A stretch of 13,791 bases of DNA from an uncultured Sphingomonadaceae bacterium (lineage in GTDB: Bacteria > Pseudomonadota > Alphaproteobacteria > Sphingomonadales > Sphingomonadaceae). The position numbers and the translations under genes were made by a program. Shown piece by piece: positions 13,052 through 13,791 of this stretch (position 1 is the first letter of the stretch; the number at the start of each line of letters is the position of its first letter). The DNA lies in contig CALLWN010000347.1 in the NCBI GenBank assembly GCA_938016505.1, positions 1 through 13,791 on the forward strand, written 5' to 3'. The notes below the pieces were generated by a model. It did no database searches and was not told where the DNA came from. It saw only the letters and a list, made by a program, of their open reading frames with translations.

Positions 13052-13464
13052 CCATGCGTTGTCTTGCCATCGCCGCTGCTGCGCTGATTCCACTTGCGCT
13101 TGCCGTGCCTGCGCTCGCGCAAAGCCGCGCCGAGCGGCGCGCGGCGCAGCTGTCGGCCTGGGTCGAGGCCGGGGAGCCGCAGGACTGCATCCAGCTCAAC
13201 CGGATCCGCGAGACCCGGGTGCTCTCGGACCAGGTGATCGACTTCGTCATGGACAATGGCCAGGTGTTCCGGAACACCCTGCCCAACGCCTGCCCGCAGC
13301 TCGGGTTCCAGGAGAGCTTCGGCTACAAGACCTCGATCAACCAGCTCTGCAACGTCGACATCATCACCGTCATCATCCCGGGCATCGGTCCCAACACCGG
13401 GGCAAGCTGCGGCCTCGGCCGGTTCGTGCCGATGAAGCCCGCGGAGACGGCGGCAACGAAATAG
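13048..13464 (+). CDS. Small secreted four-cysteine protein (DUF6491-like)
   Basis: This 138-aa precursor has a clear Sec signal peptide: Met-Thr-Met-Arg, a hydrophobic core of Ala/Leu/Ile/Val, and the cleavage site ALA-QS after residue 24. The mature part starts with a basic helix and then the domain DCIQLNRIRETRVLSDQ, DFVMDNGQVFRN and LPNACPQLGF. It has four cysteines (47, 82, 101, 121), enough for two disulphides. The pattern of an early Cys-Ile, a beta strand with DNGQVFRNTL and a Cys-Pro-x-Leu turn resembles the DUF6491 group as I remember it; I hold that assignment loosely. The function is unknown and the location is periplasmic or external. Its start overlaps the nth stop by ATGA. It faces the rlmN stop, with four bases between. 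Confidence 0.85.
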   Translation: MTMRCLAIAAAALIPLALAVPALAQSRAERRAAQLSAWVEAGEPQDCIQLNRIRETRVLSDQVIDFVMDNGQVFRNTLPNACPQLGFQESFGYKTSINQLCNVDIITVIIPGIGPNTGASCGLGRFVPMKPAETAATK

Positions 13465-13468
13465 GGGC

Positions 13469-13791
13469 CTACCAGGCGGCTTCCTTCTCGGCGGCGCGGG
13501 CGGCAAGCTCGGCGCGGGAGAGGCGCTCGGAGGCAGACTTGAGCTGACCGCAGGCGGCCATGATGTCCCGCCCGCGCGGGGTGCGAACCGGCGCGGAAAT
13601 TCCGGCTGCGAACACGATGTCGGAAAAGCGCTGGATCCGTGCCTCGGGCGAGCAGGCATAGGGGCTGCCCGGCCAGGGGTTGAAGGGGATGAGGTTGACC
13701 TTGGCGGGCAAGCGATAGTGGCGGATCAGGCGCACCAGCTCGCGCGCATCGGCGTCGCTGTCGTTCACGCCATCGAGCATCACATATTCAA
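13469..13791 (-). CDS. rlmN: 23S rRNA (adenine-2503-C2)-methyltransferase, C-terminal part only
   Basis: RlmN is a radical-SAM enzyme that methylates C2 of A2503 in 23S rRNA, and of A37 in some tRNAs. Only the last 107 or so residues are in the window; the start and the CxxxCxxC cluster motif lie beyond base 13791. The visible segments are characteristic: [37 protein letters not shown], and near the end [16 protein letters not shown]. That last segment carries the conserved cysteine that forms the covalent RNA intermediate (Cys355 in E. coli). The tail after it is alanine- and glutamate-rich. It converges on the secreted-protein gene with a four-base gap and no terminator. Confidence 0.95.
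   Translation of the reverse strand, partial: EYVMLDGVNDSDADARELVRLIRHYRLPAKVNLIPFNPWPGSPYACSPEARIQRFSDIVFAAGISAPVRTPRGRDIMAACGQLKSASERLSRAELAARAAEKEAAW

Noticed and set aside
1..13791. Search by eye for CRISPR arrays, IS ends, transposase, tRNA, rRNA or riboswitch signatures
   Set aside because: None seen. The genes look native, with uniform high GC and codon use, and nothing indicates recent transfer.

Overview
This is a GC-rich, densely packed stretch of chromosome. It most likely comes from an alphaproteobacterium, with Sphingomonadales as my best guess. The basis is a DksA with one cysteine where the enterobacterial protein has four, an aspartate-type (magnesium) porphobilinogen synthase, two small DUF465/YdcH proteins, and a DUF2244 gene divergent from nth. 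No mobile element, CRISPR array, tRNA or rRNA is visible. The order is accepted from protein motifs only; I ran no search.

Layout: (1) 2-4761: the end of a class A penicillin-binding protein (+), then a leftward group of an AmpG-like permease, an OlsB-like acyltransferase and a YgjP-type metallopeptidase. (2) 4833-7180: a Rieske non-haem iron oxygenase (+), two tiny DUF465 genes on opposite strands, and dksA (-). The leftward DUF465 gene has perfect tandem duplications at both ends. (3) 7397-10691: a tight leftward operon, hemB then an M17 aminopeptidase then an NlpC/P60 hydrolase, joined by two ATGA stop/start overlaps. (4) 10745-11792: an unrecognised 117-aa protein overlapping an alpha/beta hydrolase gene (+). 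(5) 11789-13791: DUF2244 membrane protein (-), endonuclease III coupled to a small secreted four-cysteine protein (+), and the 3' end of rlmN (-).

Functionally this is mostly housekeeping. Three genes concern the envelope and peptidoglycan (glycan polymerisation and crosslinking, muropeptide uptake, NlpC/P60 cleavage) and one probably concerns membrane lipids. The others cover haem synthesis, DNA repair, rRNA methylation and the stringent response. The less explained parts are the orphan Rieske oxygenase, the 117-aa protein with its hydrolase partner, and the secreted protein coupled to nth.

I found no convincing new defence or biosynthetic system. The most unusual sequence-level observation is that the stop codon of the leftward DUF465 gene lies inside a 20-bp tandem duplication. 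Removing one copy would open a reading frame running for hundreds of codons antisense to the Rieske gene. All five convergent gene junctions are very short and lack recognisable intrinsic terminators; two of them share one CTAG tetranucleotide as both stop codons.
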